Assembly: GCF_001971785.1 (NCBI RefSeq)
Contig: NZ_CP019389.1
Coordinates: forward strand, 445,001-509,000
Reading direction: 5' to 3'
Length of the DNA: 64,000 bases
From: Seonamhaeicola sp. S2-3
GTDB taxonomy: Bacteria; Bacteroidota; Bacteroidia; Flavobacteriales; Flavobacteriaceae
Below are positions 46,436 through 56,345 of the stretch, one piece after another. How positions within the stretch are numbered: position 1 is the stretch's first letter; each line of letters starts with the position of its first letter. The notes beneath the pieces were generated by a model. It saw nothing but the letters and a program-made list of their open reading frames with translations. It was not told the origin of the DNA and searched no databases. The position numbers were made by a program, and so were the translations under genes.

Positions 46436-48622
46436 CTACCTTGTAAATAACATTTCTCTGTATTTGGTTAGTGGCCAAATTTCGTCATCTACCAATAATT
46501 CTAGTTTATCACAATGGTAACGTATATCTTCAAACAAAGGTTTAACCTGATTACAATAAGCAGCAGCCTTCTTTTCTATATCGGCTAGCTTATTGGCTTT
46601 TTTACGCTCATTAATTAAGGCGGTAACTTTGGTGTTTATAGCCTCTATATGGCTTGATATTTCTTTAATTAAATTAATTTGTTCTTTGGATACTTTTTCA
46701 AAATCGGTTTCAAAAATTTCTTTTAAGCCCTTTACATTTTCAATCAAAATATTTTGATACTTAACCGCTGTTGGTACTATATGGTTTCTTGCTATATCAC
46801 CTAATACTCTCGCCTCTATCTGTATATGCATAATGTAGGCTTCAACCTCAATTTCGTAACGTGCTTTGGTTTCTATTTCACTTAACACGTTCATTTCCTC
46901 AAACAAATCAATTGATTCTTTAGCTACTTTAATTTTTAGAGCTTCGGGTGTGGTTTTATTATTACTAAGTCCGCGTTTTTTTGCTTCCTTTTCCCAAGCT
47001 TCACCATAACCATTTCCTTCAAATAAAATAGGTTTGCATGATTTAATATATTCTCTTAACACATTAAAAACAGCTTCGTCTTTTTTCAACCCTTTACCAT
47101 CAATGAGCTTATCTACTTCTTTTTTAAACTCTATTAGTTGTTTGGCTACTATGGTGTTTAAAACCGTCATAGGGTTACTACAATTTGTGGTAGACCCTAC
47201 TGCTCTAAATTCAAATTTATTACCTGTAAAAGCAAATGGCGAGGTACGGTTTCTATCGGTATTATCTAATAACACATCTGGTATTTTACCAACTACATTA
47301 AGTTTTAATTCTGTTTTTTCTTCTGGCGACAGTTTTCCTTTTGTAACCCCTTCTAATTCATTTAAAACTTTAGTTAATTGTTCTCCAATAAACACAGAAA
47401 TAATAGCTGGTGGCGCCTCATTAGCCCCTAACCTATGGTCATTGCCTGCAGATGCAACAGAAGCTCTTAACAACTCTTCGTAAGTATGTACCGCTTTTAT
47501 GGTATTAACAAAAAATGTTAAAAATTGAAGATTACTCATGGGGGTTTTTCCTGGCGCCAATAAATTAACTCCAGTGTCTGTAGATAAAGACCAGTTATTA
47601 TGTTTTCCTGAGCCATTCATTCCTGCAAATGGCTTTTCATGAAATAATACTTTAAAATTATGACGTGATGCCACACGCCCCATAACATCCATTAAAAGCG
47701 CATTATGATCTACAGCTAAATTAGCTTCTTCAAAAATAGGAGCTAATTCAAATTGGTTTGGAGCTACCTCATTATGTCTTGTTTTAACAGGAATCCCTAA
47801 CAACATACATTCGTTTTCTAAATCGCGCATAAAGTTTAATGCTCTGTTAGGTATGGCTCCAAAATAATGATCATCTAGCTGCTGCCCTTTGGCAGAAGAG
47901 TGGCCTAGTAATGTTCTCCCTGTTAAAGCAATATCTGGTCTGCTAGCAGCCAATAGTTTATCTATTAAAAAGTACTCTTGTTCCCATCCTAATGATGATG
48001 ATACTTTTTTTACATTTTTATCAAAATATCGGCATACATCGGTTGCTGCAGTATCAACAGCATTTAAAGCTCTTAAAAGCGGGGTCTTATAATCTAACGC
48101 TTCTCCTGTATACGCTACAAAAATAGTTGGAATACAAAGCGTTGTTCCGTATATAAATGCAGGTGATGTTGGATCCCAAGCAGTGTAGCCTCTAGCTTCA
48201 AACGTATTTCTAATACCTCCACTTGGAAAACTTGAAGCATCGGGTTCTTGCTGTACTAATTGACCGCCATCAAACTTTTCAATAGCAACACCTTCACTAA
48301 TTGTTTCAAAAAAAGCATCGTGCTTTTCTGCAGTAACCCCTGTTAATGGCTGAAACCAATGTGTGTAATGCGTAACCCCTTTAGATAACGCCCAATCTTT
48401 CATTGAAGCTGCTACTTGGTCTGCTATATTGCGTTTAATTTTTGTACCGTGTTGAATAGCATTCATAACACCATCTAAGGCATCTTTGGTTAAATACTGA
48501 CGCATGGTATTTATATTAAACACATTTTTACCAAAAATATCAGAGCGTTTTTCAGTTTCAACAACATTAATTGGTTTATGTATAAGAGATTCTTTTATGG
48601 CGTGAAAACGTAATGTAGGCAT
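46436..48622 (-). CDS. glnN: Glutamine synthetase type III
   Basis: ATP-dependent ammonia assimilation into glutamine. 728 residues, the size of GSIII. Motifs: LGWEQEYFLID, HNEVAPNQFELAPIFEEAN, FAGMNGSGKHNNWSLSTD, NDHRLGANEAPPAIISVFIG and the extra C-terminal helical region typical of type III. It is head to head with a GSII gene, 251 nt apart. Confidence 0.93.
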   Translation of the reverse strand: MPTLRFHAIKESLIHKPINVVETEKRSDIFGKNVFNINTMRQYLTKDALDGVMNAIQHGTKIKRNIADQVAASMKDWALSKGVTHYTHWFQPLTGVTAEKHDAFFETISEGVAIEKFDGGQLVQQEPDASSFPSGGIRNTFEARGYTAWDPTSPAFIYGTTLCIPTIFVAYTGEALDYKTPLLRALNAVDTAATDVCRYFDKNVKKVSSSLGWEQEYFLIDKLLAASRPDIALTGRTLLGHSSAKGQQLDDHYFGAIPNRALNFMRDLENECMLLGIPVKTRHNEVAPNQFELAPIFEEANLAVDHNALLMDVMGRVASRHNFKVLFHEKPFAGMNGSGKHNNWSLSTDTGVNLLAPGKTPMSNLQFLTFFVNTIKAVHTYEELLRASVASAGNDHRLGANEAPPAIISVFIGEQLTKVLNELEGVTKGKLSPEEKTELKLNVVGKIPDVLLDNTDRNRTSPFAFTGNKFEFRAVGSTTNCSNPMTVLNTIVAKQLIEFKKEVDKLIDGKGLKKDEAVFNVLREYIKSCKPILFEGNGYGEAWEKEAKKRGLSNNKTTPEALKIKVAKESIDLFEEMNVLSEIETKARYEIEVEAYIMHIQIEARVLGDIARNHIVPTAVKYQNILIENVKGLKEIFETDFEKVSKEQINLIKEISSHIEAINTKVTALINERKKANKLADIEKKAAAYCNQVKPLFEDIRYHCDKLELLVDDEIWPLTKYREMLFTR

Positions 48623-48826
48623 TGACTTATTAGTTTAATTTATTTTAGATTACAAAAATAATTATAGTGGTTAAACTACAAAATAGGGTGTTAACAATTT
48701 TTCAGTATTTATATAAAAAACTATACTTTTTTTAATAGATACCCTAAAAAAATGGGGGATAAATAAAAATAACACAGCAAAATACTAAAATACCCCTCAA
48801 AAACATGAAGTATTTATATAAAAATA

Positions 48827-48834
48827 TATATTTG
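48827..48834 (+). promoter_or_regulatory. Bacteroidota -7 box before the GSII gene
   Basis: TATATTTG fits TAnnTTTG, 40 nt before the ATG. Confidence 0.5.
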
Positions 48835-48873
48835 TGCTGATAACATTTAGATTACATTAATATAATATTCATT

Positions 48874-49896
48874 ATGGCAAAAATTAAATTAGAGTACATT
48901 TGGCTAGATGGTTACAAGCCTACTCAAAACATGAGAAGTAAAACCAAAGTAGAGGAGCATGAGAACTTTAAAGGAACATTAGAAGAAATTGGTAATTGGT
49001 CTTTTGACGGGTCTTCAACAAGACAAGCCGAAGGTGGATCTTCAGATTGTATCTTAAAACCTGTAGCTATTTACCCTGATCCAGAACGCAAAAACGGTTA
49101 CTTAGTTATGACTGAAGTATTAAACGCAGATGGAACACCTCATGAATCTAATGCTAGAGCTACTATTGATGATGATGATAATGATTTCTGGTTTGGTTTT
49201 GAGCAAGAGTACTTTATAATGGATACTCACACTCAATTGCCTTTAGGTTTCCCTGTTGGTGGATACCCTGCTCCACAAGGCATGTATTACTGTTCTGTTG
49301 GAGGTAAAAACACTCACGGTAGAGATTTAGTTGAGGAACATGCCGATTTATGTATTGAAGCAGGTTTAAACTTTGAAGGTATTAACCAAGAGGTTGCTTG
49401 CGGACAGTGGGAATTCCAATTATTTGCTAAAGGTGCCAAAAAAGCTGGTGATGAAATTTGGATTGCTAGATATTTATTAGATAGATTAACTGAAAAATAT
49501 GGTTACTATATTGAATACCACCCAAAACCACTAGGTAAAGATATGGATTGGAATGGTTCTGGTATGCATGCCAACTTCTCTAACTCTACATTAAGAACTT
49601 GTGGAGATAAAGCAACTTACGAAGCTATTTGTGAAGCTTTCCGTCCTGTTGTAAAAGAACACATTGCTGTTTACGGTGAGTTTAACGACCAACGTTTAAC
49701 TGGTGAGCACGAAACACAATCTATTGATGAATTCTCTTATGGTATTTCTGATAGAGGTGCATCAATCCGTATTCCTGTTGCAACTGTAGAAAGCGGTTGG
49801 AAAGGTTGGTTAGAAGATAGAAGACCAGCTGCTAATGGTGACCCATACAAGATTGCAGGAAGAATTATTAAAACTGTTAAATCTGCTAAAATTTAA
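48874..49896 (+). CDS. Glutamine synthetase type II (eukaryote-like)
   Basis: 340 residues, matching the short GSII family. Motifs: IWLDGYKPTQNMRSKTKV, WSFDGSSTRQAEGGSSDCILKPVA, FGFEQEYFIMD, GINQEVACGQWEFQ, DWNGSGMHANFS and FSYGISDRGASIRIPV. It and GSIII are unrelated in length and domain layout, so they probably work under different nitrogen conditions. Ends at a strong terminator. Confidence 0.94.
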   Translation: MAKIKLEYIWLDGYKPTQNMRSKTKVEEHENFKGTLEEIGNWSFDGSSTRQAEGGSSDCILKPVAIYPDPERKNGYLVMTEVLNADGTPHESNARATIDDDDNDFWFGFEQEYFIMDTHTQLPLGFPVGGYPAPQGMYYCSVGGKNTHGRDLVEEHADLCIEAGLNFEGINQEVACGQWEFQLFAKGAKKAGDEIWIARYLLDRLTEKYGYYIEYHPKPLGKDMDWNGSGMHANFSNSTLRTCGDKATYEAICEAFRPVVKEHIAVYGEFNDQRLTGEHETQSIDEFSYGISDRGASIRIPVATVESGWKGWLEDRRPAANGDPYKIAGRIIKTVKSAKI

Positions 49897-49918
49897 TTTA
49901 TATAGATTTTGTTCATAA

Positions 49919-49952
49919 AAAAAGCGCTTATATTTTAATGTAAGCGCTTTTT
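49919..49952. terminator. Terminator between the GSII and AraC genes
   Basis: AAAAAGCGCTTA/TAAGCGCTTTTT stem, 10-nt loop TATTTTAATG, T run. The AraC gene is convergent and can use it too. Confidence 0.9.
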
Positions 49953-49956
49953 TAAT

Positions 49957-50868
49957 TTAATTCATTCTATATTTTTCTCGGTAAGCGGTTGGACTAATGC
50001 CTGCCTTCTTTTTAAATAATCTTGAAAAATATGGCGGATATTCAAAACCTAATTCAAAAGCAACTTCAGCAATGGTTTTATTAGGATTTAACAGCATATT
50101 CTTAGCTTCATCAATTAAATAAAGTTGCAAATGCTCTGTTGAGGTTTTTCCGGTTTCTTTTTTTAGCGTATCGCTTAAATAACGCTGTGAAACCGATAGT
50201 TTATGTGCTATTTGTTCTATACTAGGAATGCCGTTTTCTTGTATTTCACCCGATTCAAAATAAATAGATAGTTGTTCGTTAAACTGCTCTAATAAATTAT
50301 TTGAAAGTTCTTTACGGTTTATAAACTGCCTTTCGTAAAAACGATTTGCATATTTTAAAAGCGTACTTAATTGCGAAATAATAATGTCTTTACTAAATTG
50401 ATCTTGATTATTTTGGTATTCAACATCAATATTTTCTACAATAGATTCTATTTGCTTTTCTTCCTTTGGCGATAGGTGAAGTGCTTCGTTTGCCGAATAC
50501 GAAAAAAAACCATATTTCTTAATTTGATGCGCTAATTCTGTTCCTTTTAAAAAATCTTCATGAAAATTAATTGAAAAACCTTTTTGATTATAAACCACGC
50601 TTTCATCCCATTGTAATACTTGTCTAGGAGCAATAAAAATTAAAGCGCCGTTGGTGAAATCGTATTGAGTTCTACCGTAGTTTAAATCGCCTTTTACAAT
50701 TTTTTTTAAACTAATGGAATAACAATCGTTTGTAATGGGTGGCGAACTTTCTTTTGGGCAAGGTAAAAAACCATCGCCCGATGCCGTAAATACGCTAAAC
50801 ATTGGGTGTTCTGATCTTGGTAACTCCAAATAATTTAAATAAGCCGATAGGGTTTTAAAATGTTGCAT
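49957..50868 (-). CDS. AraC family transcriptional regulator
   Basis: 303 residues. The C terminus (about 205-303) has two helix-turn-helix units: IEQIAHKLSVSQRYLSDTLKKETG and KTIAEVAFELGFEYPPYFSRLFKKKAGISPTAYRE. The N terminus is a cupin-like sensor domain. It follows a membrane protein and SDR gene on the same strand (1-nt gap), so it probably regulates that operon. Confidence 0.9.
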   Translation of the reverse strand: MQHFKTLSAYLNYLELPRSEHPMFSVFTASGDGFLPCPKESSPPITNDCYSISLKKIVKGDLNYGRTQYDFTNGALIFIAPRQVLQWDESVVYNQKGFSINFHEDFLKGTELAHQIKKYGFFSYSANEALHLSPKEEKQIESIVENIDVEYQNNQDQFSKDIIISQLSTLLKYANRFYERQFINRKELSNNLLEQFNEQLSIYFESGEIQENGIPSIEQIAHKLSVSQRYLSDTLKKETGKTSTEHLQLYLIDEAKNMLLNPNKTIAEVAFELGFEYPPYFSRLFKKKAGISPTAYREKYRMN

Positions 50869-50869
50869 A

Positions 50870-51382
50870 TTAATTTTTCAATTCTTTTTTGGCTAATAAT
50901 AATTGCTTGTTATAATTGTCTATTCTGCCATGAGCCGTACCATCAATTAATAAAATAACCGTTAGCATAGCAATAGCTGTAATCATACTTGCTCGCCATA
51001 TAGGTGTGTTTAAAAATATTATAACTAGGGCACAACTAGCAACAATAATTGGAATGACTTTAAAAACAATGGTTTTGTATTCGTTTAAAGTGCTTTCGGC
51101 GCGTTTAAGTTCGTTTTCTACAAAGGTAACTGCGTTATTATTATATGCTATTTCAAATTGTTTAATTCTAGATTTATTGGTGTAAAATAACCCAAGCCCA
51201 ATAGTTAAAAGTAAAACGCCTGCCACTAAAGTAGGAATTATATATGCTTTTGCTATTTCGGTTTTTCCTAATTGCCAAAATCCTAAACTTGCGATTAAAA
51301 ACCCAAGAGCAAAAATAATGAAGAATCTCGTTGAGAATACTTCGGCTTTTGCCCAATCTGTAGCTATTTTAAGTATATCCAT
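50870..51382 (-). CDS. Four-helix membrane protein
   Basis: 170 residues with four hydrophobic segments (about 17-36, 48-68, 105-124, 130-148). No motifs recognised. Between an SDR and an AraC gene in one operon. Confidence 0.65.
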   Translation of the reverse strand: MDILKIATDWAKAEVFSTRFFIIFALGFLIASLGFWQLGKTEIAKAYIIPTLVAGVLLLTIGLGLFYTNKSRIKQFEIAYNNNAVTFVENELKRAESTLNEYKTIVFKVIPIIVASCALVIIFLNTPIWRASMITAIAMLTVILLIDGTAHGRIDNYNKQLLLAKKELKN

Positions 51383-51409
51383 TGTTTTAATGTGTTGATT
51401 TATTTAAAT

Positions 51410-52360
51410 TTAAACATTCCATTTTATACCCACTGCTTCTTCAGAAACCATCCAAAGTTTTTCCATTACAGCTTTGTCTTTAGCGTGTGGTTCTAATTTG
51501 CACTCACCAACTGGTCCTGTCCAGTAATTTCTCCCTGTTGGCCCGTAAAACCCTGCTTGATCTAAATCTGGTTCTGTGGCACACATTAATTCTGGATATG
51601 CGCCTCTTTCTGCAGATTGTACCATAGGTGTTAACTTCATAATTTGCCAAACAAAACGAGTTAATAAACTACCACTGGTTTTAATTAATGATGTGCTTGA
51701 AGCTCCTGGGTGACAAGCATACGTTTTTACATTGGTTTTTCCTGCTTGTTTTAATTTATCTTGTAGTTCGTAAGCCGTCATTATTTGCGCTAATTTACTC
51801 TGGCTATAAACACCGTTAGGATTGTAGTTTTTATCCCAGTTTAAATCGTCGAACTGAATGGTTTTTATTCCTAAATTATAACCCATACTCCCAACAGTTA
51901 CAATGCGCCCGTTTGAGGCTTCAATTCTAGGAAAAAGTAAAGCTTGTAATAAAAAATTGCTATAATGGTTTACACCCATTTGGCTTTCTACACCATCGAC
52001 TGTAAAGGTTTGTTTAGGCACTTGTGCAATGGCAGCATTTAGCATTAAGGCATCTATTTGTGATACCGTTTTAAGCACTTCTTCGGCGGCTTCTTTTACT
52101 GATGCTTGAGATGCTAAATCCATACTGATATTTATAACATCAATTGTATTACCAAGTTCTTGTTTTAATGTTGCTATAGTGGCTTTAGATTTTTTTGGAT
52201 TACGATTAAGCATCACCACTTTAGCTCCCTTTGCTAACAAAATTTTTGCAGCTTCAAAACCGGTACCGCTTGTTGTACCAGTTATTACAAATGTTTTTCC
52301 GTTTAAGTTTTTTATTCTGTCGGGTGTCCACCCTTTTTTTCCAAATTTAGTTGTACTCAT
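51410..52360 (-). CDS. SDR oxidoreductase, protochlorophyllide-reductase-like
   Basis: 316 residues. Rossmann motif TGTTSGTGFEAAK near residue 30, LNRNPKKS, LMLNAAIAQ, catalytic YSQSK and a C-terminal YWTGPVG segment like the long SDR/POR-related proteins. Substrate unknown. First gene of an operon with a membrane protein and an AraC regulator, a layout common in stress-response loci. Confidence 0.88.
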   Translation of the reverse strand: MSTTKFGKKGWTPDRIKNLNGKTFVITGTTSGTGFEAAKILLAKGAKVVMLNRNPKKSKATIATLKQELGNTIDVINISMDLASQASVKEAAEEVLKTVSQIDALMLNAAIAQVPKQTFTVDGVESQMGVNHYSNFLLQALLFPRIEASNGRIVTVGSMGYNLGIKTIQFDDLNWDKNYNPNGVYSQSKLAQIMTAYELQDKLKQAGKTNVKTYACHPGASSTSLIKTSGSLLTRFVWQIMKLTPMVQSAERGAYPELMCATEPDLDQAGFYGPTGRNYWTGPVGECKLEPHAKDKAVMEKLWMVSEEAVGIKWNV

Positions 52361-52521
52361 AACCTAATATTTTAAGTTTTTAAATTATGATACAAAGGTA
52401 GTAGTGGCAACCTGCTTAGGTCTTACACATATTTTCGAATCTTGTATACTTTTTGGTTCTGCTTAGCTATTTATAACTTTAAAAGGTATGCCGCATTTAA
52501 AAATGCAACTAAACAATAAAG

Positions 52522-53466
52522 CTAGCTTCTTGTAAAAATTAAGAACATTAACACCCCATAACCCGCTACTAAAAACATGCCTTTAAGCCTGCTAATTTGA
52601 AGTCTTTTTGGTAAAAATATTAAAGGTATAAGAACCGCAGAAAAACCTAACATCCAAAAAATATCGTTTGTAAGAATACTAGCTTCTGTTACAGGAATTG
52701 GTTTAACCATTGACGTTAACCCTAACACCGATGCAATATTAAATATATTAGAGCCTATTAAGTTACCTAATGATATGGCTTTTTCTTGTTTAGCAGCTGC
52801 AATTACAGAGGCTGCTAACTCTGGTACACTGGTACCAATTGCAATTAAAGAAAGTCCTATAACACCTTTACTAACACCTACGGTTTCTGCTATTTGTGTA
52901 GCACCGTTAACTAACCACTCACTTCCAAAATAAAGTGCTACAGCCCCTATAATTAACCAAAGTATAATTTTAAAATTAGACACTACCGATAAAGATTCAT
53001 CTACCTCCTCTACTACTATGTCTTTTTTGGCACTTTTAATTAATATAAACAGAAACAATACAAGACCCGCAAATAAGCTTGCTCCTTCTATGGTTGATAG
53101 CTTGTCATCATTCTTTAAAAAGAAATACAGTACAATAGAAAAAATCATCATAACGGGCCAGTTAAGTTTATAAAATGATTTATCTACAGATATAGACCCT
53201 ACCATAGCCGTAATACCCAAAACCAAACCTATATTAGCAATGTTTGACCCTACTACATTATTAATTGCTATTGCTGGCGAACCAGTTAATGCGGCATTTA
53301 AACTAACTAATAACTCTGGTGCAGAGGTAGCAAATGAAACCACCGTCATACCAATAACCATTTTAGAAATGTTGAATTTAAATGAAAGTGCTACTGAAGA
53401 ACGCACTAAATACTCACCACCAACAACTAGTAAAATAAAACCAAGGATTACCCAAAGTACACTCAT
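52522..53466 (-). CDS. Calcium/sodium antiporter (CaCA, YrbG-like)
   Basis: 314 residues, about ten membrane helices in two repeated halves. The alpha repeats are SFATSAPELLVSLNAAL...NNVVGSNIANIGLVLG and AIGTSVPELAASVIAAA...GNLIGSNIFNIASVLG. Exchanges Ca2+ for Na+ (or H+) at the inner membrane. Stand-alone. Confidence 0.93.
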   Translation of the reverse strand: MSVLWVILGFILLVVGGEYLVRSSVALSFKFNISKMVIGMTVVSFATSAPELLVSLNAALTGSPAIAINNVVGSNIANIGLVLGITAMVGSISVDKSFYKLNWPVMMIFSIVLYFFLKNDDKLSTIEGASLFAGLVLFLFILIKSAKKDIVVEEVDESLSVVSNFKIILWLIIGAVALYFGSEWLVNGATQIAETVGVSKGVIGLSLIAIGTSVPELAASVIAAAKQEKAISLGNLIGSNIFNIASVLGLTSMVKPIPVTEASILTNDIFWMLGFSAVLIPLIFLPKRLQISRLKGMFLVAGYGVLMFLIFTRS

Positions 53467-53599
53467 AAAAATTATTTTTTACGAAGATAAATTAAAGTTA
53501 AAAGCTAGAAGTTAAAAGTTAAAAGTTTTTATAAACCCCTAATTAAAAACAACTATTATAATAAGTATTTTTGTACAAAAACTAAAAATTTCGTTAAAT

Positions 53600-53642
53600 A
53601 ACTATTAAAATAGTTTTATAACTACAAAAATAGTTATATTTG
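53600..53642 (+). promoter_or_regulatory. BlaI-type operators and promoter
   Basis: Two dyads, AACTATTAAAATAGTT (53600-53615) and TAACTACAAAAATAGTTA (53619-53636), share the half-site AACTA/TAGTT; the -7 box TATATTTG (53635-53642) abuts the second. BlaI-type repressors bind such dyads, so the locus is probably self-regulated. About 170 nt of leader follow. Confidence 0.7.
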
Positions 53643-53707
53643 TTTTAAAATTGATTTTTTAATAGATAATGTACTTGAATTTTGAGTACAAACTAAGCAA
53701 ATACACT

Positions 53708-53798
53708 TGCGTTAGGGATTGCAGTGAAAAGCCCACAGCGAGGTACGAGCGCGGACTTGTAACGTAAAGCCCGACCACGCCAAAAGCGTGGTAACGCC
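53708..53798 (+). repeat. Structured interspersed repeat, copy 2 (in the blaI leader)
   Basis: Shares TGCGTTAGGGATTG and AAGCCCGACC...GGTAACGCC with copy 1 at 4262-4344. In this copy the terminal hairpin is CCACGC/GCGTGG around CAAAA, different in sequence from copy 1 but still paired. Ends 14 nt before the blaI ATG. Confidence 0.75.
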
Positions 53799-53812
53799 CA
53801 AAAAATTAAAAC

Positions 53813-54172
53813 ATGGAAAAATTAACAAACAAAGAAGAAGAAATAATGCATGTTTTATGGAGGCTTGAAAAAGCTTTTGTGAAAGATGTTTTAGCCGAAA
53901 TGAAAGATGAAAAACCGCATTATAACACGCTTTCTACTATAATTAGAAACTTGGTAGATAAGGGTTATGTGGGATATAATGCTTACGGAAAAACCCACCA
54001 ATATTTTCCTATTGTTACCAAGGAAGCTTACAGAAAACGCTTTATTAACACCGCTATTAGTAATTATTTTAATGATTCTTATAAAAATATGGTGTCTTTT
54101 TTTGCTAAGGAAGAAAAGATTAGCGTAGAAGAACTAAAAGAAATTATTGAACTTATTGAAAAAAACAACTAG
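53813..54172 (+). CDS. BlaI/MecI family repressor
   Basis: 119 residues with a winged helix (LTNKEEEIMHVLWRLEKAFVKDVLAEMKDEKPHYNTLSTIIRNLVDKGYVGY) and a C-terminal dimerisation helix. In Bacteroidota such pairs usually control transport or envelope genes rather than beta-lactamase. It precedes the BlaR1-like gene by 2 nt. Two dyads upstream are likely operators. Confidence 0.92.
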   Translation: MEKLTNKEEEIMHVLWRLEKAFVKDVLAEMKDEKPHYNTLSTIIRNLVDKGYVGYNAYGKTHQYFPIVTKEAYRKRFINTAISNYFNDSYKNMVSFFAKEEKISVEELKEIIELIEKNN

Positions 54173-54174
54173 CT

Positions 54175-55959
54175 ATGGAATACTTATTAAAAGCCAGTGC
54201 TATTGTTGCCATTTTTTATTTGTGCTATAAATTATTCTTGCAACGAGATACCTTTTTTGAACAACACAGAGGGTTTCTTTTAATTGGGTTATTTTCGGCG
54301 TTTATAATTCCTTTAATTGTAATACCTGTTTACATTGAAAGAACTCCGTTATTAATAGATAATGCTGTATTTGCTAATGCTGTTTCTGCTAACGAACCTA
54401 TTGAAGAACCTTTAAACTTTATAGACATAGCTACTTACTTATATTTTGCTGGAGCCTTATTCTTTTTTATTAAATTTTTAGTGCAATTGGCTTCTTTAAC
54501 ACGCCTTTTAATTAAGAATGAAAGTACAAAAACAGGAAGATATAAGTATGTTAAAACCAAAAGCAAAGCATCTCCTTTTTCGTTTTTTAACTGGATAGTT
54601 TATAACCCTAATTTATTTAATAAAACCGAGTTAGAACTTATTTTAACTCATGAAAAAGTACATGCCCGCCAGCACCACTCTATTGATATTCTATTAACGC
54701 AATTGGCTAGTATTGCACTGTGGTTTAACCCATTTATATGGCTATATAACAAAGACTTAAAGCAAAACTTAGAATTTATTGCAGACCAAAATGCACAACG
54801 TACATCTGGCTGTAAAAAAAGCTACCAATACACCTTATTAAAAACAAGTATGCCAACTCATCAATTGGCTTTAACTAATAATTTTTATAATTCATTAATC
54901 AAAAAACGAATAGTTATGTTACACAAATCAAAATCAAAAAAATCAAACTTATTAAAGTACCTTTTAGTTATTCCTGTTTTAGCCATTTTTTTAATGAGCT
55001 TTAATACTAAAGAGGTTTTTATTGATACTGAAAGTCTGTTACAGGACAACCTTCAGAATAAAAATTCACAAACAAATACAGACTCAATAAAAACCAATTG
55101 GAATACTGAATTTATAGTTGAAAAACCCTTTGAAAACAAAGACATAGAAATGTTTTTAATAAGCAATGAATTTACAGATACCGATTTTAAAGAGCTGACC
55201 GAAAAATTAAAAAGCAAAGGTATTACTGCTAAGTTTAAAGGCATAAAACGCAATAGCGAAGGCCAAATAATAGCTATTAAAATTAATTTAAGTTCTAAAC
55301 AATCTAACGCTAATTACAATATAAGTGCTAATGACCCTATTAAACCAATTAAAATTTCTTTAGAAGATGGTGGTAAAAGTATTTCTATTGGAACTGCTTC
55401 TCATCATAAAGCCTATTTTATTTCTAAAGATAACAATCATGATATAGGTAAAATTGAAGATGTATTTTTCTTCTCTGATGATGATGGGGTTTATGAAACA
55501 CATAAAGAAATTCATATTATAAAAAGTGATTCTTTAAAATGGAAAACAAATGGTAAAGAAGCCAAAAACATTATTATTAAAAAAAATAAAAATGTTGAAG
55601 TTATTTCTGGCGATGACCATGAAAAACACATTGAAGTAATTATTGAAAATGATGACGACTCAAAAAATAAAGAGGAAAGAATATTTATAGTAAAAAAACA
55701 AAGTGATGACAAAAACGCCTTTAAAGTAAAAACAATTGCAAGTGACAAAAACAAAAGCAAACTTGTTTTTATGAGCGATGAAGAAGAAAACCCTTTATTC
55801 ATTATTGACGGAAAAGAAGTAGAAAAAGACCCTATAAAAGGTTTAAATCCAGAAGATATAGAGTCTATTAATGTTTTAAAAGACGAATCGGCTATAAAAA
55901 AATATGGTGATAAGGGTAAAAATGGGGTTATAATCATTACTACTAAAAAAGATAAGTAA
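54175..55959 (+). CDS. BlaR1/M56-family membrane metalloprotease with TonB-plug-like tail
   Basis: 594 residues. Membrane helices at the N terminus (about 1-20, 33-55, 83-105), zinc motif HEKVH in LILTHEKVHARQHHS, and another helix near 260. The C-terminal 70 residues (PLFIIDGKEVEKDPIKGLNPEDIESINVLKDESAIKKYGDKGKNGVIIITTK) resemble the plug of SusC-like receptors, a fusion often seen in this phylum. It likely senses a signal and cleaves BlaI; the signal is unknown. Confidence 0.88.
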   Translation: MEYLLKASAIVAIFYLCYKLFLQRDTFFEQHRGFLLIGLFSAFIIPLIVIPVYIERTPLLIDNAVFANAVSANEPIEEPLNFIDIATYLYFAGALFFFIKFLVQLASLTRLLIKNESTKTGRYKYVKTKSKASPFSFFNWIVYNPNLFNKTELELILTHEKVHARQHHSIDILLTQLASIALWFNPFIWLYNKDLKQNLEFIADQNAQRTSGCKKSYQYTLLKTSMPTHQLALTNNFYNSLIKKRIVMLHKSKSKKSNLLKYLLVIPVLAIFLMSFNTKEVFIDTESLLQDNLQNKNSQTNTDSIKTNWNTEFIVEKPFENKDIEMFLISNEFTDTDFKELTEKLKSKGITAKFKGIKRNSEGQIIAIKINLSSKQSNANYNISANDPIKPIKISLEDGGKSISIGTASHHKAYFISKDNNHDIGKIEDVFFFSDDDGVYETHKEIHIIKSDSLKWKTNGKEAKNIIIKKNKNVEVISGDDHEKHIEVIIENDDDSKNKEERIFIVKKQSDDKNAFKVKTIASDKNKSKLVFMSDEEENPLFIIDGKEVEKDPIKGLNPEDIESINVLKDESAIKKYGDKGKNGVIIITTKKDK

Positions 55960-56144
55960 ACAAAAGTAGGTTTTCAGTAATAATGAAAGCACTCCTTTTT
56001 AGGGGTGTTTAGCACTATCCCTTAAAGTGTGTAAATAAAAATATATCGAGAGTTTCACTTTATCTAAAGTTGCACCCTTTTTTCAAGTATAGTTAAAAAC
56101 TGGTTTAAAATAATACACCAATTATGAATTGGCATAAACCATTT

Positions 56145-56316
56145 TCAGCCAATAGCAATGCGCTCATACTTCCGCTTATACTCCATCGGACTAATCCCCA
56201 CAATGTTTTTAAATACATCCCGAAAGGCTTTAGGGTCGCGATAACCGCAGTCGAACATCACTTCGGTTACCGATCCCCTTCCCCTCTCCAATGCTTGTTT
56301 GGCCGCTTCCACCCGA
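56145..56316 (-). pseudogene. C-terminal remnant of an AraC family regulator
   Basis: Minus-strand frame reading RVEAAKQALERGRGSVTEVMFDCGYRDPKAFRDVFKNIVGISPMEYKRKYERIAIG then stop at 56145. This matches the second helix-turn-helix and tail of AraC proteins. The N-terminal two thirds are absent. GC content is visibly higher than in surrounding DNA. Confidence 0.65.
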
Positions 56317-56345
56317 ACAGATTGAGTTCGAGCTTATATCTCCAA

